NCBI GenBank assembly: GCA_963773465.1
Contig: CAVZBF010000001.1
Span: forward strand, 806,001 to 870,000
Direction of reading: 5' to 3'
From: VBAS01 sp963773465
GTDB lineage: Bacteria > Bacteroidota > Bacteroidia > Chitinophagales > Chitinophagaceae
DNA: 64,000 nucleotides
Shown here: positions 1 to 8,601 of the stretch, piece after piece
How the letters are laid out: each line of letters opens with the position of its first letter
Numbering within the stretch: the first letter of the stretch is position 1
Made by a program: the position numbers and the translations under genes
Notes under the pieces: generated by a model
What the model was told of the DNA's origin: nothing
Databases searched by the model: none
The model's input: the letters and a program-made list of their open reading frames with translations, nothing else

Positions 1-42
1 GTGATACGAAAAGGTTCGTGTCTTCACGAACCCTGGCCATCA

Positions 43-220
43 TCTCAGCGCTGCTGAATATTGCAGGTTATAGATATATTCGTCCTCAGAACCACTTGCT
101 TTTATTTTAAATATTTTTTTAAGGTCTTTTTAACCCGCTGTTGTTGCGCAACTCTTTTTCATCGTTAAGCAATAGAATACTCCGGTTTTTCAAAGCATAT
201 TAAATATTGACTTCCTGCCA
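43..220 (-). pseudogene. 3'-end remnant of a paralog of the GNAT-like gene at 12561-14228
   Basis: Read on the minus strand, this stretch aligns over its whole length with the last ~60 codons of the intact gene at 12561-14228. It retains recognisable runs such as LLLNDEKELR, and then EYIYNLQ in another frame. It contains in-frame stops (after VNI, and after the KR-P equivalent) and a frameshift, so it cannot code. Similarity ends abruptly near 220, so no N-terminal part is left before the gene at 585. The other 364 bases up to 585 hold no gene I can support. Confidence 0.8.
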
Positions 221-584
221 GTTTGTTATATAGGAGGATCGTCGCACAAAAACTTATAATTTCCCTGTATAAATGAAGTAGGGCTATTGTTGTTATGACA
301 GCCAAAAAACATATTTCTGCATCAAATTTTATAAGATCATCGTGGCATTGTTCTTGTCAAACGTGGGAGCATTGTTGTATCTATCTAAAAGCCATCCCTT
401 TCATTATTAAAAAAATTTACCTATAAATTTCGAGAGTTATAAGCAAAGTCATCGTCTAATTGATCGATGCATTCTTATCAGTTGAATTTTACAACCACCC
501 GAACTGCTAATTGAGATTTTTGACCGAACCGGCCCAAAAATTTGTTCTCATTATTACTTACCATACACTTAAAATTAAAAAATT

Positions 585-1391
585 ATGAAACAATTCGGAT
601 TGATCCTGGCATTGGCGATGACAACTGTTATTGTAAGTTGCCACAAAGAAATTTCACCTAACGAGCAACCTGCAAACAGCAGCGATTTACAAACGGAGAT
701 CGCTACACAATCAACGGGTACATTGAGTTCATGTATTGCTCCTGACGGGCTTTCCGCATCTAATATTGCATCCACCACTGCTACTTTGAACTGGAATGCT
801 GTGAGTGGGGCACTTGTTTATACAGTACAGTATAAACCAACTTCTTCCAGTCAGTGGATCGTTGCAACTTCCGGTACTTATGGACTATCTGTCAATTTAT
901 ATTCTTTGTCTGCTAACACATCATATGATTGGAGAGTATACACGAACTGCAGCCTCACGGAGGCTAGCGGCTACAGCACTACTGCACAATTCACATCAGC
1001 AGGATCAACACCTCCGCCAGCATCACCTTGTCCCGGCCCTTATGATGTTAGTACAAACGGTACTATCAGCGGCGCTGCAGCGATAAGTATGAATACAGAT
1101 GTAAAGGGAACCATTGCCCCGGTCAATGATATTGATCATTATCAGTTCACGGTCAGTTCACGGGGTACGATCAATGTTTGGTTAACTACATTGCCTGCCA
1201 ACTATGATCTTGCTGTGTTCAATAGCAGCGGGACCCAAATTGGTATTTCAAAAAATAAGGGTTCTAAAAATGAAACGATCTCATTGATGGTTGAGCCCGG
1301 TGTTTATTATGTAAAAGTATTTCCCGTAGGTAATGCAAATAGTGCATCATCTTGTTATACATTGAAAGTGCTGCCGATCACTGCAACATAA
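585..1391 (+). CDS. Lipoprotein with one Fn3 domain and a C-terminal PPC-like beta domain
   Basis: The protein has 268 residues. The N-terminus is a lipoprotein signal (hydrophobic stretch ending VIVSC, Cys19 as the likely lipidated residue), so it should sit in a membrane facing the periplasm or cell surface. Residues ~50-140 form a fibronectin type III-like domain (APDGLSASNI, TATLNW, YTVQYKP, YDWRVYTNC). After a short Pro/Ser linker, residues ~155-268 resemble the bacterial pre-peptidase C-terminal (PPC) domain, with the DIDHYQF signature, ANYDLAVFNSSG and the closing YYVKVFP. No catalytic domain is present, so an adhesive or scaffolding surface role is an inference. The gene at 5953 is a clear paralog with two Fn3 units. 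A short AT-rich leader precedes the ATG. Confidence 0.85.
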   Translation: MKQFGLILALAMTTVIVSCHKEISPNEQPANSSDLQTEIATQSTGTLSSCIAPDGLSASNIASTTATLNWNAVSGALVYTVQYKPTSSSQWIVATSGTYGLSVNLYSLSANTSYDWRVYTNCSLTEASGYSTTAQFTSAGSTPPPASPCPGPYDVSTNGTISGAAAISMNTDVKGTIAPVNDIDHYQFTVSSRGTINVWLTTLPANYDLAVFNSSGTQIGISKNKGSKNETISLMVEPGVYYVKVFPVGNANSASSCYTLKVLPITAT

Positions 1392-1404
1392 CAATCAAAA
1401 GATA

Positions 1405-1443
1405 AAATTTGAGATTTGACCTGCCAGGTCAAATCTCAAATTT
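1405..1443. terminator. Perfect palindrome, probable bidirectional terminator
   Basis: The arms AAATTTGAGATTTGACCT and AGGTCAAATCTCAAATTT are exact reverse complements (18 bp) around a 3-base loop. It begins 13 bases after the stop of the Fn3-PPC lipoprotein gene and lies before the 3' end of the convergent GH43 gene. That is the right place for a shared terminator. A strong U-tract is missing on either side, so termination is an inference from position and stem strength. Confidence 0.6.
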
Positions 1444-1451
1444 CCTCAAAA

Positions 1452-1503
1452 TCTTTTCCATCATTTTTTTCAGCGATGTTGAACGTTACAGGCTATAGAT
1501 ATC
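1452..1503 (-). pseudogene. Second short remnant of the GNAT-like gene's 3' end
   Basis: About 52 bases match the final codons of the gene at 12561-14228 (minus strand reading: YIYSL, stop, then SLKKMMEKIL). The same block in the intact gene encodes YIYRLQ and LKKMMEKVL. It is too short and interrupted to code. It lies between the palindrome at 1405 and the end of the GH43 gene. With the piece at 43-220 it makes two separate tail fragments of the same gene within 1.5 kb. Confidence 0.7.
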
Positions 1504-1519
1504 ATCCTATTGAAACTGC

Positions 1520-2548
1520 CTACTTCCCTTTTAGTTTACGCCTCACTCCATCAAAAGTCATCTTGACATTTTTAATAGTTCCATCTTCATTGAAATAAAG
1601 CTTATCTATACAGGTTACACGGTGGTCGCGGTCAAGGTTTGGGATCGGTCGCCGATGGTATACTATATACCATTCATCGGTGTTTGGAATGTTGATCACT
1701 GAATGGTGTCCCGCACCGGTCGCAATGGTTTCATCTGCTTCCAATATGGTGGAAACTCTTTCAAAAGGTCCAAACACACTTTTTGAAATTGCATAGGCTA
1801 CTTTATAGGTGCCGTTTGTCCAACCACCTTCAGACCACATCAAATAATATTTTCCGTTTCTTATGAACATGGTGGGCCCTTCTACATAATCTTTGGGCGT
1901 AATGTCTTTGACTAATTTACCATCCGGGAATTTTTCCAAGGAAGTAAAATTTTCATTGAGCTTTCCAATATTGCATCGTCCCCACCCGCCATAGATAATA
2001 TAATATTGCCCGTCTTTATCCTGGAATACGAACTGGTCAATCGGCTGTGCATTATTACAGAACTGATTGATAAGTGGCTTACCCAAATAATCTTTATAAG
2101 GACCACCTGGTTTATCGGCTACGGCAATACCTATTCCGCCAAGTGTATCGTCCTTCACGCCGTTTCTCGCTTTGCTTTGAATATCATTTGCCGAAAAAAA
2201 TAAAAAATACTTGTTGTCCTTTTTTACAATGCTTGGTGCCCACATAGCCATGTAGGCCCATTTAATAATAGATGTATCAATGATCTTAGGATGCTTTTTC
2301 CAGGCCACCATGTCTGTTGAAGAAAAGGCATCCAAAAAAACCTGTTGCCTGTATTTGGACGAGTAGGTTGGAAATATCCAATACTTGTTTCCGAAAATAA
2401 CACCTTCAGGGTCCGCATACCATCCGTCTATGACAGGGTTGTGTGGTTTTGTTTTCTGGGCATAAAGGTTTTGTATAAAAAATGCGGGGAGAATTGCTAA
2501 GCATTTTACAACTCCAGCAAAATGGTGCATTGATCGTTTGGGTGACAT
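1520..2548 (-). CDS. Secreted glycoside hydrolase family 43-like enzyme
   Basis: A five-bladed beta-propeller GH43-like hydrolase, 342 residues from the start chosen here. GH43 enzymes include beta-xylosidases, arabinofuranosidases and arabinanases. The expected three acidic residues are visible: the base Asp in WYADPEG soon after the mature N-terminus, the pKa-modulating Asp in PIDQFVF near the middle, and the acid Glu in YVEGPTMF, followed by WSEGGW and a late HHSV motif. A signal peptide (MSPKRSMHHF... ending LYAQ) supports export. The ATG at 2548 is preferred over 2590 because the extra 14 residues precede a normal signal peptide. It is a single gene with no SusC/D beside it, so substrate cannot be told. 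Confidence 0.85.
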   Translation of the reverse strand: MSPKRSMHHFAGVVKCLAILPAFFIQNLYAQKTKPHNPVIDGWYADPEGVIFGNKYWIFPTYSSKYRQQVFLDAFSSTDMVAWKKHPKIIDTSIIKWAYMAMWAPSIVKKDNKYFLFFSANDIQSKARNGVKDDTLGGIGIAVADKPGGPYKDYLGKPLINQFCNNAQPIDQFVFQDKDGQYYIIYGGWGRCNIGKLNENFTSLEKFPDGKLVKDITPKDYVEGPTMFIRNGKYYLMWSEGGWTNGTYKVAYAISKSVFGPFERVSTILEADETIATGAGHHSVINIPNTDEWYIVYHRRPIPNLDRDHRVTCIDKLYFNEDGTIKNVKMTFDGVRRKLKGK

Positions 2549-2590
2549 TGGAATTTTCTGATTTTTTATAAAATAAAGTTGAAGATACAT

Positions 2591-3002
2591 TTCTTTTGTA
2601 TGCTTGTTGGTAGCTTGACTTGCAGGGCCCTCGTTGGCGGTTGTGTTCCTTCTTCTTCAAACCAATAAAGAATATAAAAAAAATCTTGAGCCGTTATGCC
2701 TGGTCTGTGACTAAGCATCTGTTCCAAATGAGAAGTCAATCAAGACTGGTAATGGTTGCAAACTAGGGCCAACGAAGAGCAAACTTTTCAGGCCTATACC
2801 TGGTAGTTATTAATTCAGTTTCTGAAGTATTTAAATTTAGGATACCTTCTTCATTTGCATTCTCTGTATTCTGAAGGATTTTCGCCCTGGAGGGTACAAT
2901 AAGAAGTTTAGGAGAACTCGCCAGCTTTGATTTTTTATTTTTTTCATCCTAAAGGTGGCTGGAATAAAAAGAATACCGGCCAGAACTATTTCAGTTATTT
3001 CG
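2591..3002. other. Intergenic stretch without a gene; degenerate repeat trace
   Basis: No convincing coding sequence. Around 2711-2735 the text CTAAGCATCTGTTCC resembles CTAAGCATCTGCTCC at ~8353, and around 2645-2680 the AT-rich CAATAAAGAATATAAA resembles positions ~5360 and ~15280. This looks like a decayed copy of the palindromic intergenic repeats described elsewhere in the window. Confidence 0.45.
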
Positions 3003-4790
3003 TCACTCTTTTTTTGCTATTAAAGTTGCTTTTCCTATTGGATCAAGATAGTAATAAAACTCTTCCCCATTCAATGTCTTTGCTATAATAATATTGTCTT
3101 TTTCAAATGTGATGTCCTTGAACCTATAAGCTAAAACTTCTAGCCCATAGACAGTATAAAGTGCCTGCTTTTCATCATAATCCTGGCAAATTATGAAGTT
3201 ATCACGGAGGGCAATTATTTCGGCATCTAAATTAAAGTAGTACGTGTTGCCGGCTGTATCAAGTACATATTTGGGTGTATAAGAACATGAGGAATTCTCA
3301 AAAGGGTAAATTCCTACGTAATACCTTCCCGTTTCTTGATCGATGGCAATGCTCGCTGTGTTGAAATTTCCTTTTTTCTCTCCGGTTCTATTTATGATAT
3401 AGGTTTGAATACAATCATTATGATAGCAACCCAATTCGACAGTTCTGGCAGTATTAAAATAATCAAATGGTTCGGCTAAATAGAATTTCGGTCTGATTTT
3501 AAATTCTCCTTTGTTGTCAATGTATCCAAATACCAATTTATTACTCCTGAGAAAACGAACATCCTTTGACTTTTCCTTTAATTTTTTTAATAAGTCATAT
3601 GTGTTTTTACCGCTAAGATTTCTTTTTTCTACGAAGCTTAATAACTCTCCAAGCGTTTTAGGGTAAACCAGGAATGGTTTTATTAAGATAGATGCCGAAC
3701 TTTTATCATTTTGCATTTGCTTCACGAAAGTGTTTGCATTTGAAATTAACTTAAACAGTTCGTTGATTTTCTCCTGCTTGACATAGTTTTCGCTTTGCAT
3801 TAATGGTAATATGAAATTATTATTTTGTTCTACTGTTATTGTGTCAAGATAATTGTAAGCATCTTTCCGGAAGATTTGTACACAGCCAAGTCCAAAAGAA
3901 AAGTCGTACGCGAAATAAAAGTTTTCCGTGGAAATTAGATTCCCGCTATTGTCCAGATAATTAAACCGTGTATGAAATGGATCATCTTCATTATCCCCAA
4001 ATTCTACCAAGGCGACACCATCATGAAAAGAGCCTACTTTTGAAAAGTTATATTTGCTAATATCAATAACAGGTTTGTCATTTTTGTCTATGAACCATTC
4101 ACCTACATTGTTCTGCTTTACATATGCAAGTGATTCTGAGAATCCGCATGCAGTGTCATACCGTGGTGGAATAACAATATTTCCTAGTGAATCAAGAAAG
4201 CCAAATTTATTTTTATAGCGAAATAATAATCGATTGTTTGAGTTTGTTGTTTCAAAGATGACGACATCTTCCTTTGTGAGATCTTTCCTTTCTGAAATAA
4301 GAAACTTCTCCTCGCCAATTCTTAGCAATTGAACGCTGTCCGAGCATTTTAGCTGTTTTGTTTCCGTTGAAATTACGAAGAGTTCTTTTTGTATACTGTT
4401 ACGAATCGAATCAGGAATCAATGGATCATTTGAAAGAATTTTTAGTTTGTCTGCTGCATCAAGTTGTTTTAGTATAAGGTTCAAAGCTTCATCAATGTTA
4501 TTTAGTTTTGAAATGGCTAATTTTAGAGTGCTTAAAAGAGTATCGTTTAGTCTATTTGATTTCTTAAACTCACGTTCAAGCCTGAGCATACCATTTAATA
4601 GTTTTTTGGTGTTTTCGCTTGCATATATGGAAATGTGATTACTGTTGCCCTGAGTTTGAACGTTTATGCAATTGGCTGAATTAGAAATTACTGATTGTAG
4701 TGTTGAGGTTTGAGACTTTGGCCGATTTTCCTGACTAAAACTGGTCAGACTAACATCAAAAAACAATAAATAAACAAAAAATTGTTTCAT
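3003..4790 (-). CDS. Exported WG-repeat protein of unknown function
   Basis: 595 residues with an N-terminal signal peptide (MKQFFVYLLFF... ending SFSQ). Residues ~90-150 look helical and possibly coiled-coil. From ~190 onward there are WG-type repeats, visible as KFGFLDSLGNIVIPPRYD, then WFIDKNDKPVID, FNYLDNSGNLI and VFGYIDNKGEFKIRPKF. Such repeats usually form a beta-propeller for binding rather than catalysis. Near the N-terminus the motif NVQTQGNSNHISIY recurs in variant form at the end of the upstream membrane protein. The gene overlaps that upstream gene by 4 bases (ATGA type), so the two are translationally coupled. Function is not known; a cell-envelope binding role is an inference. 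Confidence 0.75.
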   Translation of the reverse strand: MKQFFVYLLFFDVSLTSFSQENRPKSQTSTLQSVISNSANCINVQTQGNSNHISIYASENTKKLLNGMLRLEREFKKSNRLNDTLLSTLKLAISKLNNIDEALNLILKQLDAADKLKILSNDPLIPDSIRNSIQKELFVISTETKQLKCSDSVQLLRIGEEKFLISERKDLTKEDVVIFETTNSNNRLLFRYKNKFGFLDSLGNIVIPPRYDTACGFSESLAYVKQNNVGEWFIDKNDKPVIDISKYNFSKVGSFHDGVALVEFGDNEDDPFHTRFNYLDNSGNLISTENFYFAYDFSFGLGCVQIFRKDAYNYLDTITVEQNNNFILPLMQSENYVKQEKINELFKLISNANTFVKQMQNDKSSASILIKPFLVYPKTLGELLSFVEKRNLSGKNTYDLLKKLKEKSKDVRFLRSNKLVFGYIDNKGEFKIRPKFYLAEPFDYFNTARTVELGCYHNDCIQTYIINRTGEKKGNFNTASIAIDQETGRYYVGIYPFENSSCSYTPKYVLDTAGNTYYFNLDAEIIALRDNFIICQDYDEKQALYTVYGLEVLAYRFKDITFEKDNIIIAKTLNGEEFYYYLDPIGKATLIAKKE

Positions 4791-5077
4791 TTGCTATTAA
4801 TGTTATATACATTGGAATCACCTTGCAGAACGACATTCATTGAGTTCTCAGATGAATCTATGTTATTTGTTACATTGCTCAAATTGTTTTTGCCAGATTG
4901 GGTGGTGGTAGTTTTCGAAGGTTCTGTTCTGTCGATCTTAAATTCCGCATATTTATATCCTGCAATAAAAATTGTGCTAATTATTGCGATAGCTACTGTG
5001 CTTACCAAATACAACTCACCAGGTTTCAGACGTCCGATGAGATCTTTTATGCTTAAGTCACGAATTTTCTTTGCCAT
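4787..5077 (-). CDS. Small single-span membrane protein, partner of the WG-repeat protein
   Basis: 96 residues from the ATG at 5077 (an upstream ATG at 5104 would add nine residues with no clear function). A basic cytoplasmic N-terminus (MAKKIRDLSIKDLIGRLKPG) precedes one transmembrane helix (LYLVSTVAIAIISTIFIAG), then a polar tail rich in Asn, Ser and Thr. The tail ends with NVVLQGDSNVYNIN, which parallels NVQTQGNSNHISIY at the N-terminus of the gene downstream. The 4-base stop/start overlap with that gene indicates one operon. Family unknown. Confidence 0.65.
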   Translation of the reverse strand: MAKKIRDLSIKDLIGRLKPGELYLVSTVAIAIISTIFIAGYKYAEFKIDRTEPSKTTTTQSGKNNLSNVTNNIDSSENSMNVVLQGDSNVYNINSK

Positions 5078-5310
5078 ATTGTTTGGGTTTTGCAAATGAT
5101 ACAAACTGGAAGATGATTTAATAAAGCACGGGTAATAATGGGGCTACTAAAAAGAGGAGTATTATTGTTCAAAAGTAAACTACTGCGCGTTAACTCACAA
5201 TAATTTGTGTAATAAAATTGAATCAGTTCAGGCCTTTCGTGGTCTTCCAACTGAGCTACAATAAATTGGAATTGTCGGCGCGGCGTCTGGACCCCCTTAC
5301 AAGGCGATAC

Positions 5311-5386
5311 TTTGTTGTCCGTAGTCTGCCTTCGGCAGATAAATGTTCCTTTCCTCAAATCAATAAAAAATATAAAAACATTTTCA
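5311..5386. repeat. Interspersed palindromic repeat with CTGCCTTCGGCAG core
   Basis: The palindrome CTGCCTTCGGCAG (5326-5338) is preceded by TTGTTGTCCGTAGT. The same combination occurs at 7035-7059 (GTTGTCCATAGT then CTGCCTTCGGCAG). The following AT-rich part, TTCCTTTCCTCAAATCAATAAA, is recognisable at 15265-15295. It lies upstream of the 4787-5077 gene and has no coding potential. Confidence 0.6.
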
Positions 5387-5405
5387 AATTGTATAAGGCC
5401 TTTCT

Positions 5406-5639
5406 GTTCTTTTTACCTTGATGCAAAAAGAACCAAAAAAATCATCCGCCTCCGGCGGACCGCCGGCCGGGCAGGCCAGCGCACATGAACAGTCATCATG
5501 ATTTGTGAACACATTTTTTATTGAACAGGTAAGTTGAATAGCTTGCTTCGTGTTATTCGAAATTCATGGGGGCGCTGTCTTTTTCATTTGCATTTATCAA
5601 AGATGTTGTTGTTTTAATTTAGACGAAAAAGGATGCGCC
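5406..5639 (+). repeat. Structured 235-bp repeat, copy 1 of 5
   Basis: First copy of a repeat found five times in the window at almost constant length (234, 236, 235, 235 and 234 bp), always in this orientation. Its layout is a 5' hairpin (GTTCTTTTTAC, CTTGAT, GCAAAAAGAAC), then a GC-rich palindromic patch (CCGCCTCCGGCGG, CCGCCGGCCGG), the conserved GCAGGCCAGCGCACATGAA, a variable middle, then GGCGCTGTCTTTTTC facing GACGAAAAAGGATGCGCC at the end. In this copy the 3' stem is slightly degraded. No ORF runs through it. It could be a mobile MITE-like unit or a structured RNA. Confidence 0.85.
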
Positions 5640-5952
5640 GGGAATTTCAACAGACAAAAGGCAGAAAAATTTGTAAAGGAATAATATCCCCAAACTGAAG
5701 TAAGTGAAGGCCGCCGATGGCTGCATTTTATTTTATTTAAAGATTTTCTTTGAGAGAATTGGCTAAGTATTAATTTCTTATTCGATGAATAATAAGTTGT
5801 TCTTAATCTAAAAATTGACTGTGATCTATCAACAGCGCCCCGATGAATCCCTGGTAATTTTCTTGGCATCATATTCGTCATTTAAAGATTGAGTAATAAC
5901 TATGGCGCTTTGCGTTGCAGTCAAATTTTTGAACGCTTAAAATCCAATTGTT
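5640..5952. other. Intergenic stretch, nothing recognised
   Basis: AT-rich leader between repeat copy 1 and the Fn3-PPC gene at 5953. No gene, repeat or terminator that I can support. It presumably carries the promoter of the downstream gene, but I could not fix promoter boxes with confidence. Confidence 0.5.
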
Positions 5953-6945
5953 ATGAAATTAATAGCTCTGTTTCTTTTAGTAGTCGCCACTTATGGCGTT
6001 AGTGCGCAATGCAGTGCGCCAACTGGTCTTTCAACTACCGGCATTACAGCTACGGCTGCTACTGCTAAATGGTCAGCTGTTAGTGGGGTGATCACTTATA
6101 ATGTCGAATATAAACCTGCAAGCTCTTCCTTCTGGATAACTATTGCGGATGGTACAACCTCTTTACAATGGAGCTTATATGGAATGGAACCAAGTACTTC
6201 ATATGAATGGAGAGTAAGAGCTAATTGCACTTCCGGTGCCAGCAGCTATACACAAACGCAATTTACAACACTGGCAGCAGGGTCCGGATGTAGTGCTCCT
6301 GGCGGACTATCCACCTCTAATATTACGGCGACCACTGCAACTGCGAATTGGAGTGCTGTAAGCGGAGCGTTTGGTTATAGTGTCGAGTATAAGCCTGCTT
6401 CTTCTGGTAGTTGGATCTTTGCAACATCCGGTACCAATTTAACATATGTCAATTTTTATTCTTTGTCAGGAGCTACAACATATGAGTGGCGAGTAAGAGC
6501 AAACTGCAGCCTGACTGAAAGTAGTAACTACAGCACGGTGCAATTCGCAACATCAGGATCAACGCCGCCACCACCACCGCCGCCGCCTCCATCACCAGGA
6601 TGTGCCGGTCCTGAAGATGTAAGCACAAACGGAACGACAAGCGGGGCAGCAACAATTTCATTGAATAGTGATATAAAAGGAACGATTGAATCAAGGAATG
6701 ATATCGATCATTATAGGTTTGTTTCGTCTGGGGGAGCAACTACCGTTTCGTTGACAACATTGCCTGCAAATTATAATCTCGCTGTTTTGAACAACAGCGG
6801 AACACAAATTGGGATATCACAAAACAACGGAAGTCAAAGCGAATCGATAACACTGAACCTGGCAGCAGGTACTTACTATGCAAAAGTGTTCCCTAAAGGC
6901 AATGTGCAGAGTGCATCGTCCTGTTATACGCTAAGAGTACAATAA
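5953..6945 (+). CDS. Secreted protein with two Fn3 domains, polyproline linker and PPC-like domain
   Basis: 330 residues. The Sec signal peptide ends near VSAQC. Two Fn3-like units follow (~20-110 and ~115-205), each starting C-S-A-P-x-G-L-S-T and carrying YNVEYKPAS or YSVEYKPAS and YEWRVRANC. A linker of ten prolines precedes a PPC-like domain (DIDHYRF, ANYNLAVLNNSG, closing YYAKVFP). It is a paralog of the lipoprotein at 585-1391, sharing near-identical motifs through the C-terminal domain. It differs by an extra Fn3 unit and by using a plain signal peptide instead of a lipobox. No catalytic domain is seen, so an extracellular adhesion or matrix role is an inference. Confidence 0.85.
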   Translation: MKLIALFLLVVATYGVSAQCSAPTGLSTTGITATAATAKWSAVSGVITYNVEYKPASSSFWITIADGTTSLQWSLYGMEPSTSYEWRVRANCTSGASSYTQTQFTTLAAGSGCSAPGGLSTSNITATTATANWSAVSGAFGYSVEYKPASSGSWIFATSGTNLTYVNFYSLSGATTYEWRVRANCSLTESSNYSTVQFATSGSTPPPPPPPPPSPGCAGPEDVSTNGTTSGAATISLNSDIKGTIESRNDIDHYRFVSSGGATTVSLTTLPANYNLAVLNNSGTQIGISQNNGSQSESITLNLAAGTYYAKVFPKGNVQSASSCYTLRVQ

Positions 6946-7034
6946 GTATTTTCAATAATTAAAAATCGCAAAGCATAACAGGCGAGGGGGTTGCTGTTGA
7001 GCTTCAGGCATACACATTATCGTCACGAACTGTC

Positions 7035-7061
7035 GTTGTCCATAGTCTGCCTTCGGCAGTC
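7035..7061. repeat. Second copy of the CTGCCTTCGGCAG palindromic repeat
   Basis: GTTGTCCATAGTCTGCCTTC followed by GGCAG matches 5314-5338 with one difference. It sits just beyond the 3' end of the minus-strand oxidoreductase gene, where the stem could also help end transcription. Confidence 0.6.
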
Positions 7062-7071
7062 GATTGCATCC

Positions 7072-8244
7072 TTATGCCTTATCAAACACTAACTTCTTTG
7101 CTTGCTTTTGAGCTCTTAATGCAAGCTCAGTTGCAAGAAAACAATGTTCCTGTGTCATTGCAGTTTCAGTTCTGTTCAATATATCATTTACTAATTGCTC
7201 ACCATAAGGAAGATTTACATTGCTGCAATCAATGTACTGCGTCTCTTTTCCGTTTACAACGAAAAGATGATTGCCGCCATCTCTTCCTGCAATATCAATG
7301 TTCTTGCGTATCTCCATAAAACCTTCAGTGCCTAAGATCGTCAATCTTCCATCACCCCAGGTTTTTAAACCATCAGGTGTAAACCAATCTACTCTTATAT
7401 ATCCTGTGCCTCCATTGCCATTGACCGTCACATCACCAAAATCTTCGAATTGCGGATATTGCGAATGTGCTACGTTACCTGTTTGAGAAGAAACAATATC
7501 GGCCTTTGCAGAACCCGTGAAATACAAGAACTGATCGAATTGATGTGAACCGATATCAGTAATGATGCCGCCGAAATATTTTTTATCAAAGAACCATGGC
7601 GGTCTTGTTGATAAGCTCATGCGATGAGGACCCAGCCCGATCGTTTGAATTACTTTTCCGATCGTGCCGGCTTTCACAAGCTCACCCGCCTTAACCGTTG
7701 CTTTGTTCTCAAACCGTTCACTGTACATGATGGAATAGATGCGTTTGGTTTGTTTTTGCACACGTCGCACTTCAGCCAGTTGTTCAAGTGAAGTGATACC
7801 TGGTTTATCAGCCATATAATCTTTTCCATGTTGCATTACCCGTATACCCAGCGGTGCTCTTTCATTAGGAATGATCGAGCTTAGCACTAACTGAATGGAT
7901 TTATCTTCCAGGATTTCTTTTTCATCATTTACTTTTTTTGCCTGTGGATATTTTTTTGAGAACGCCGCAGCAAGATCATCTTCTTTGGCATAGAACGAAA
8001 CCAATTGCCCTCCGCCCCGTATCACAGCGTCAACCTGGGAGTAGATATGATTATGATTGATGCCGATAACAGAGAAATAAATTCTCGGTTCAGCATTGCT
8101 TCGCACAAAATTATTCTTAGCATCTTCTGATTTAGTGCTATTGCCTAAAAGCCCTTTAGGTAAAATCGAAAACAAGCCAGCGGCGGATGTTGCCGCAGTT
8201 GCTGTCTTAATAAATTTCCGGCGATTGAATGTTGATGATTTCAT
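7072..8244 (-). CDS. Tat-exported Gfo/Idh/MocA-family oxidoreductase
   Basis: 390 residues. The N-terminus MKSSTFNRRKFIKTATAA is a twin-arginine signal, so the folded protein with bound NAD(P) should be exported to the periplasm. The Rossmann part (~50-165) includes FSVIGINHNH and the DYMADKPGITSL segment, which corresponds to the family's EKP motif (here DKP). The C-terminal alpha/beta half includes TDIGSHQFDQFLYF, with the His typical of the catalytic region. The family oxidises or reduces sugars and sugar derivatives with NAD(P). It stands alone on this strand, so its substrate cannot be inferred from neighbours. A second Tat-type member of the family is at 47872-49239. Confidence 0.88.
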   Translation of the reverse strand: MKSSTFNRRKFIKTATAATSAAGLFSILPKGLLGNSTKSEDAKNNFVRSNAEPRIYFSVIGINHNHIYSQVDAVIRGGGQLVSFYAKEDDLAAAFSKKYPQAKKVNDEKEILEDKSIQLVLSSIIPNERAPLGIRVMQHGKDYMADKPGITSLEQLAEVRRVQKQTKRIYSIMYSERFENKATVKAGELVKAGTIGKVIQTIGLGPHRMSLSTRPPWFFDKKYFGGIITDIGSHQFDQFLYFTGSAKADIVSSQTGNVAHSQYPQFEDFGDVTVNGNGGTGYIRVDWFTPDGLKTWGDGRLTILGTEGFMEIRKNIDIAGRDGGNHLFVVNGKETQYIDCSNVNLPYGEQLVNDILNRTETAMTQEHCFLATELALRAQKQAKKLVFDKA

Positions 8245-8601
8245 TTGTGATCTTTAAGTATTCAAATTTAAAGAGTCTGCGAGACTTTACTCCTTATTCT
8301 GCATAGATTCTCTGTTGTCAGTAATCCCGCATGAGATAGATGTCCTTTCCTAAGCATCTGCTCCGAAGGAGCAGGCCAGGTAATTATGCGGGAAATAACA
8401 CTCATCTTTTCGGCTTTTATTTTTAAAAACTTTATCTTAGGATAGTGTAATCATCGTTCCATCTTGTCCCTATCAATTATCTCCTGGTTAGTCAGCAGCA
8501 GTGTTTTAAAAATGTCATATGTAAGTTTTATGCAATCGGTACTATTTGCTGTATTGATTTTTAATAGTTGATTCGCAATTAGAAAAATAAATTGTATCAA
8601 A
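8245..8601. other. Intergenic stretch with a palindromic repeat
   Basis: Around 8316-8386 there is a nested hairpin: outer arms CCCGCAT and ATGCGGG, inner perfect arms CTGCTCC-GAA-GGAGCAG. The start (GTTGTCAGTA) and the AGATGTCCTTTCCT part recall the repeats at 5319 and 15244. The rest is AT-rich DNA before the ATG at 8602. No gene is supported here. Confidence 0.5.
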
